DNA of 9,401 nt, taken from an uncultured Lachnospiraceae bacterium. Its GTDB lineage: Bacteria; Bacillota_A; Clostridia; Lachnospirales; Lachnospiraceae. The position numbers and the translations under genes are program-made. Within the stretch, counting starts at the first letter, position 1, and every line of letters starts with the position of its first letter. Location of the stretch: positions 1 through 9,401 of the forward strand of contig USDU01000087.1 of the NCBI GenBank assembly GCA_900553635.1, in the 5' to 3' direction. Of the stretch, positions 5,963 to 9,401 are shown piece after piece. The notes below the pieces were generated by a model. The model saw only the letters and a list, made by a program, of their open reading frames with translations, was not told the origin of the DNA and did not search any database.

Positions 5963-6715
5963 ATGGCATTATGGCAGGCAATTTTATGTGGCGTTTTCTA
6001 TTATCTGAACGCAGGCCCCTGGGTATGTGGAATTGGTTTCTACACCTTTGGACGCCCCATGGTTCTGGGCTTCTTCGTAGGTCTGATTCTGGGCGATCCG
6101 ATTACCGGTACAGTGGTAGGCGCAACCATTCAGATGATCTATCTGGGACTGATGTCTACAGGTGGTTCTTATCCGGCAGACTCTTCGCTGGCAGGTATTG
6201 TAGGTACGGCTACAGCGATTCTGACAGGACTTTCCGCGCAGGAAGCGGTAGCTATCGCAGTTCCCATCGGCCTGGTTGGCACGATTTTCTATCAGCTGCG
6301 AATGGTAAGCGCAGTACCCTTTACCCATCTGGCAGATAAATACGCGGCAGAAGGCAAGGCGGATAAAATCTGGATCGCGAATGTGTTGCTTCCTCAGATT
6401 ATCCTAGCAGCGATTTACGTGATTCCCTGTACGATGGTCTGTTACTTCGGAATCGACGCGGTACAGGGTCTGGTAAATGCATGCGAAGGCACCCGGATTC
6501 TTCCGATCCTGAGCGCCATCGGTGGTATCCTTCCGGCTATTGGAATTGCCATGAATATGAAGGCCATTTTCAAGGGCGACGCAAGATACTTCTTCTTCAT
6601 CGGATTCCTGCTGGTTGTATATTTCAACCTGAATCTGATTGCAGTCAGCTGTCTGGCCGCTTTGATGGCTATTATCTACATGCAGCTTAAAAATGATACA
6701 AGTGAGGAGGCATAG
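5963..6715 (+). CDS. PTS mannose/fructose/sorbose-family EIIC component (membrane)
   Basis: A 250-residue membrane protein that forms the sugar path together with EIID. Hydrophobic segments cover most of the length, with a polar loop near 115-130 (HLADKYAAEGKADK) and a short acidic C-terminus (NDTSEEA). The family signature is clear in the N-terminal third: GLILGDPITGTVVGA followed by IQMIYLG, then S-T-G-G-S-Y-P-A-D, where the acidic residue is usual for this family. AGGAGGT at 5948-5954 sits 8 nt before the ATG. The sequence fits the general family, but substrate specificity (mannose, fructose, sorbose, N-acetyl sugars, glycated amino acids) cannot be read from it. The EIID ribosome binding site lies within the last codons of this gene, so expression of the two is closely tied. 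Confidence 0.94.
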   Translation: MALWQAILCGVFYYLNAGPWVCGIGFYTFGRPMVLGFFVGLILGDPITGTVVGATIQMIYLGLMSTGGSYPADSSLAGIVGTATAILTGLSAQEAVAIAVPIGLVGTIFYQLRMVSAVPFTHLADKYAAEGKADKIWIANVLLPQIILAAIYVIPCTMVCYFGIDAVQGLVNACEGTRILPILSAIGGILPAIGIAMNMKAIFKGDARYFFFIGFLLVVYFNLNLIAVSCLAALMAIIYMQLKNDTSEEA

Positions 6716-6717
6716 GT

Positions 6718-7557
6718 ATGAGTGAGAACACAACTGTAAAAAAAGCTTCGAAAAAGGCCGTATTAAAAAGTTTTCTGAACTGGTTATTCATGGCGCACAG
6801 CTGTTACAACTATGAGCGTCTCCAGGGAATCGGTTTCCTGCATGCCATGGCTCCGATTATCAATGACATCTATGACAAGGACGATGTGGAAGGAAGAACG
6901 GAAGCTCTGCAGCGCCACACCGCATTTTTCAATACCGAGCCCCGTCTGGGAAGTATGATTGTAGGTCTGTGCGCGGCCATGGAGGAGCGTATCGCTTCCG
7001 GCGAGAAGGAACTGGCAGGCGAGGACGCCATGGCTTCTATCAAATATGGTCTGATGGGTCCCATTTCCGGAATCGGCGATACTTTTATCCAGGCGATTCT
7101 GTCTCCGCTGCTTCTGTCCATGGGCCTTGGTCTTGCCATCGATGGCAACCTCTTAGGGCCGGTGCTTTACCTGGTACTCTTTATTGGAATTATTCTGGTG
7201 CTTGGCTATGAGTGCTATATGCTTGGCTATAAAAAAGGCGACGAGGCGATTCTGAACTTTATTGAGAGCGGCGTTATCCGCAAGATTATTTCCGGAGCGG
7301 GTATTATGGGATGTACCGTAATGGGTGCGCTGGTAGCAAACTTTGTAAGCTTAAGCACAACGGTTTCTTTCGAAATGACTACAGGAACCTTTGATCTGCA
7401 GACCAATTTCTTCGACGCGATTATGCCGAAGATGCTTCCGATGGTACTGACGTTACTGGTATATACCGGTATGAAGAAAAAAGATATTTCCGCGCTGAAG
7501 ATGATGGGAATTCTGATCGTTGTCGGTGCAGTGCTTGGTATTATCGGATTGATTTAA
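6718..7557 (+). CDS. PTS mannose/fructose/sorbose-family EIID component (membrane)
   Basis: A 279-residue partner of EIIC, normal in length for EIID. Conserved blocks are N-Y-E-R-L-Q-G-I-G-F near the N-terminus, R-H-T-A-F-F-N-T-E-P about 65 residues in, and the Gly-rich YGLMGPISGIGD in the middle, followed by a run of hydrophobic segments to the C-terminus. EIID exists only in this PTS family, so its presence settles the family assignment of the four genes. GAGGAGG at 6704-6710, overlapping the end of EIIC, is 7 nt before the ATG, and only 2 bp separate the two genes. The dehydrogenase gene starts 26 bp further on with no terminator between, so it is probably cotranscribed. Confidence 0.95.
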   Translation: MSENTTVKKASKKAVLKSFLNWLFMAHSCYNYERLQGIGFLHAMAPIINDIYDKDDVEGRTEALQRHTAFFNTEPRLGSMIVGLCAAMEERIASGEKELAGEDAMASIKYGLMGPISGIGDTFIQAILSPLLLSMGLGLAIDGNLLGPVLYLVLFIGIILVLGYECYMLGYKKGDEAILNFIESGVIRKIISGAGIMGCTVMGALVANFVSLSTTVSFEMTTGTFDLQTNFFDAIMPKMLPMVLTLLVYTGMKKKDISALKMMGILIVVGAVLGIIGLI

Positions 7558-7583
7558 AACACAATGAAATGGAGGAATGAAGG

Positions 7584-8768
7584 ATGGGGCACAGACCAAA
7601 TCCGTACTATGTTCTGGAAGAAAAAAAGCTGACCATGCATAAAAGTACCCTGCAGGTAACCATGGGCGACGGCGCGCTGGAACAGCTGAAAAATTATACA
7701 GGCGGGAAAATCGCCATCATTCTGGACACCTACCTGATGACGACCCCGATGTTTCAGCGGTTGACCACAGAAATTTTGGCAGGAAAAGATTTCAAGGTTA
7801 TCTGCGACGTGAAAGCAGAGCCTTCTTACGAAGCCATCGACCCGTTTATTCCGGTGATCCGCGAGTATGGACCGCGATATATCCTGGCCATTGGCGGCGG
7901 ATCCACCATGGATACAGCCAAGGCGCTGTGGGCCTTCTACGAGTGCCCGGAGCTTACCTGGGACACGATTCTGACTGATTTACCGGACTTCCCGGGCAAG
8001 GCGACCCTGATTACGGTTCCCACCACCAGCGGAACCGGAGCGGAGGCCACCGGAGCGGCAGTCTATAAGAAATACGACGGAACCAAGGCATTATTAATCA
8101 ATCAGAAAATCCGTCCGAAGGAAGCGTTCCTGGATTTCTCATTACTGGATTCCCTTCCGCCCAAGGTAATCGTAAATTCTGGCGTGGATGCGCTGGCCCA
8201 TGTGGTGGGCGCATTATCCACCCAGAACTGTAATCAGCTGGATCATATGCTCTGCACCCAGACAGCCATTCAGATTCTGAGGGCATTGCCCAAATCCTAT
8301 AAAGGGGATAAGGACGCCAGAGCGCTGATGCATGTGTGTGCGTACCTGGCCGGAGACGAGATAGAAAACGCAGGCGGTGGACTGGAGCATAAGCTGGATA
8401 TGTTTGCGAAGGCTTATCATATTCCCCACGGCGAGGTTATCGGTATTTTCCTGCCCTACACCATGCTGTATCTGATAGAGCAGAATCATTATCTGGATAT
8501 CGCAGAGCAGATGGGGATGCCGGGTGAGATGGCTTACGAGAAGCAGAGAAACCTGATTGATTATATCTGGAAATTATATGATGAACTGGGTATGCCGAAA
8601 ACCTTGAAGGAGACGGGTATTCCGGAGGAAGAATTCTTCGCGAATCTGCCGCAGTACATCGAGATGGTAAAAGAGATCGGACACATCTACTGGATTGCCG
8701 GATTCAAGGGGGATGACAGTCTGGAGGGACTGTACAGGATGTCTTATTACGGATTAAAGGAGGAATAG
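7584..8768 (+). CDS. Iron-type (group III) alcohol dehydrogenase, atypical metal site
   Basis: A 394-residue member of the iron-containing alcohol dehydrogenase family, which reduces aldehydes or ketones or oxidises alcohols with NAD(P)H/NAD(P)+. The N-terminal nucleotide-binding half shows G104-G-G-S-T108 and P146-T-T-S-G-T-G-A-E-A. Four metal-ligand candidates are visible: Asp202 and His206 (D-A-L-A-H), His269 (L-E-H-K-L-D), and His282 (H-I-P-H-G-E). In family members I know, such as FucO, the last two are 14 residues apart and a further His follows the first by four (HAMAH); here they are 13 apart and that His is absent. A normal GGAGGA at 7571-7576 sets the ATG. Position after EIID and before a zinc dehydrogenase, with 3 bp to the latter, suggests it acts on the phosphorylated PTS product. 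The substrate is unknown; sequence alone does not support a named enzyme such as FucO or 4-hydroxybutyrate dehydrogenase. Confidence 0.88.
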   Translation: MGHRPNPYYVLEEKKLTMHKSTLQVTMGDGALEQLKNYTGGKIAIILDTYLMTTPMFQRLTTEILAGKDFKVICDVKAEPSYEAIDPFIPVIREYGPRYILAIGGGSTMDTAKALWAFYECPELTWDTILTDLPDFPGKATLITVPTTSGTGAEATGAAVYKKYDGTKALLINQKIRPKEAFLDFSLLDSLPPKVIVNSGVDALAHVVGALSTQNCNQLDHMLCTQTAIQILRALPKSYKGDKDARALMHVCAYLAGDEIENAGGGLEHKLDMFAKAYHIPHGEVIGIFLPYTMLYLIEQNHYLDIAEQMGMPGEMAYEKQRNLIDYIWKLYDELGMPKTLKETGIPEEEFFANLPQYIEMVKEIGHIYWIAGFKGDDSLEGLYRMSYYGLKEE

Positions 8769-8771
8769 AAA

Positions 8772-9401
8772 ATGAAGGTTGTAGCAATTGTAGAGGAGCG
8801 GAAAACAGGAATCTTCGATATTCCCAAACCGGTGCCTGGACCGAATCAGGTTCTGATTCGCATCCATGCCTGCGCGCTGTGTACTTTTGAGCAACGTGTA
8901 TTTACCCAGATGACGAAGAAAACGCTTCCCTATGTGGGCGGTCATGAGCTGGCCGGCGTGATCGAAGAAGTAGGAGCTGATGTGGATCCGAAGTTATTCC
9001 CGATAGGTTCTAAGGCGGCAGCCAGAGTATTGAAAAACTGTGGTGTCTGCTATTACTGCCGTCACGGTCAGGAGAATCTGTGTAAGGGCGCGTACGCAAA
9101 ATCCGCAGCGGCGGCAGGCACCCTGACACCGAACGGCTTGGGCGAATATATTGCTGTGGACGCAAATCAGACCTTCCTGCTCTCGGATGATATCGCTTAC
9201 GAGCAGGCCGTATTTGTAGAACCCTTTGCCTGTGTCCTGAACAGTATTGAACGTGGAAAAATCGAGCTGGGCGACGATGTGGTTGTGATCGGCGGCGGCG
9301 TTATGGGCATCCTGCATGTGATTGCGGCAAAAATGTCCGGCGCGAGAGTCATTTTGAGTGAGCCGGATCCGGCAAGAGAAAAAGTGGCGAAGAGCTATGG
9401 C
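8772..9401 (+). CDS. Zinc-type MDR alcohol/polyol dehydrogenase, N-terminal 210 residues (3' end outside window)
   Basis: The frame opens at ATG 8772 behind AAGGAGG (8757-8763, 8 nt away), overlapping the end of the iron dehydrogenase gene, and is still open at the right edge. It is a medium-chain dehydrogenase/reductase. Catalytic zinc ligands are Cys37, His58-Glu59 and Glu150 (V-E-P-F-A). The structural zinc site is complete: Cys90, Cys93, Cys96, Cys104. The Rossmann motif G-G-G-V-M-G begins at residue 174, and an acidic residue after the second strand (SEPD) suggests NAD over NADP. After the catalytic Cys the sequence is T-F-E-Q where sorbitol- and threonine-dehydrogenase types usually have G-(S/T)-D, so it is not a typical member of either. 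In a mannose/sorbose-type PTS operon it could be a sugar-phosphate reductase like SorE, but that is inference from context. Confidence 0.9.
   Translation, partial: MKVVAIVEERKTGIFDIPKPVPGPNQVLIRIHACALCTFEQRVFTQMTKKTLPYVGGHELAGVIEEVGADVDPKLFPIGSKAAARVLKNCGVCYYCRHGQENLCKGAYAKSAAAAGTLTPNGLGEYIAVDANQTFLLSDDIAYEQAVFVEPFACVLNSIERGKIELGDDVVVIGGGVMGILHVIAAKMSGARVILSEPDPAREKVAKSYG

Overview
The window reads as chromosomal DNA of a Gram-positive anaerobe of the Clostridia, most likely a Lachnospiraceae-type gut organism. This is an inference from protein style, strong AGGAGG-type ribosome binding sites, tightly packed genes and a roughly even base composition broken by one AT-rich gap; no rRNA or other phylogenetic marker is present. 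All supported genes are on the + strand. I see no IS element, CRISPR array, tRNA or rRNA.

Region 1 (1-4680) is a cell-envelope and housekeeping string. It opens with the last 68 codons of a membrane protein, which may be a BlaR1/MecR1-like sensor but cannot be proved so here. Next come a lipoprotein class B penicillin-binding protein with a MecA-like N-terminal domain, an AI-2E/PerM-family membrane protein, type III pantothenate kinase (coaX, whose start overlaps the preceding stop) and a 68-residue cysteine-rich protein of unknown function. Gaps are 0-35 bp from the PBP onward, so these four genes probably share a transcript.

Region 2 (4681-5033) is a 353-bp AT-rich gap. Its first part holds nothing I can name. 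The second part has a near-consensus sigma-A promoter (TTGACT-17-TATAGT), a leader of about 115 nt containing interleaved palindromes and a 9-codon ORF, and a strong intrinsic terminator placed before the first downstream gene. This layout predicts that the next operon is controlled by premature termination.

Region 3 (5034-9401) is a complete mannose/fructose/sorbose-family PTS (EIIA, EIIB, EIIC, EIID as four separate genes), then an iron-type alcohol dehydrogenase with an atypical metal-ligand segment and the first 210 codons of a zinc-type MDR dehydrogenase cut by the window edge. The likely logic is that the PTS imports and phosphorylates a sugar or polyol and the two dehydrogenases carry out redox steps on the product. 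The substrate is unknown, and the rest of the operon and any regulator lie outside the window.
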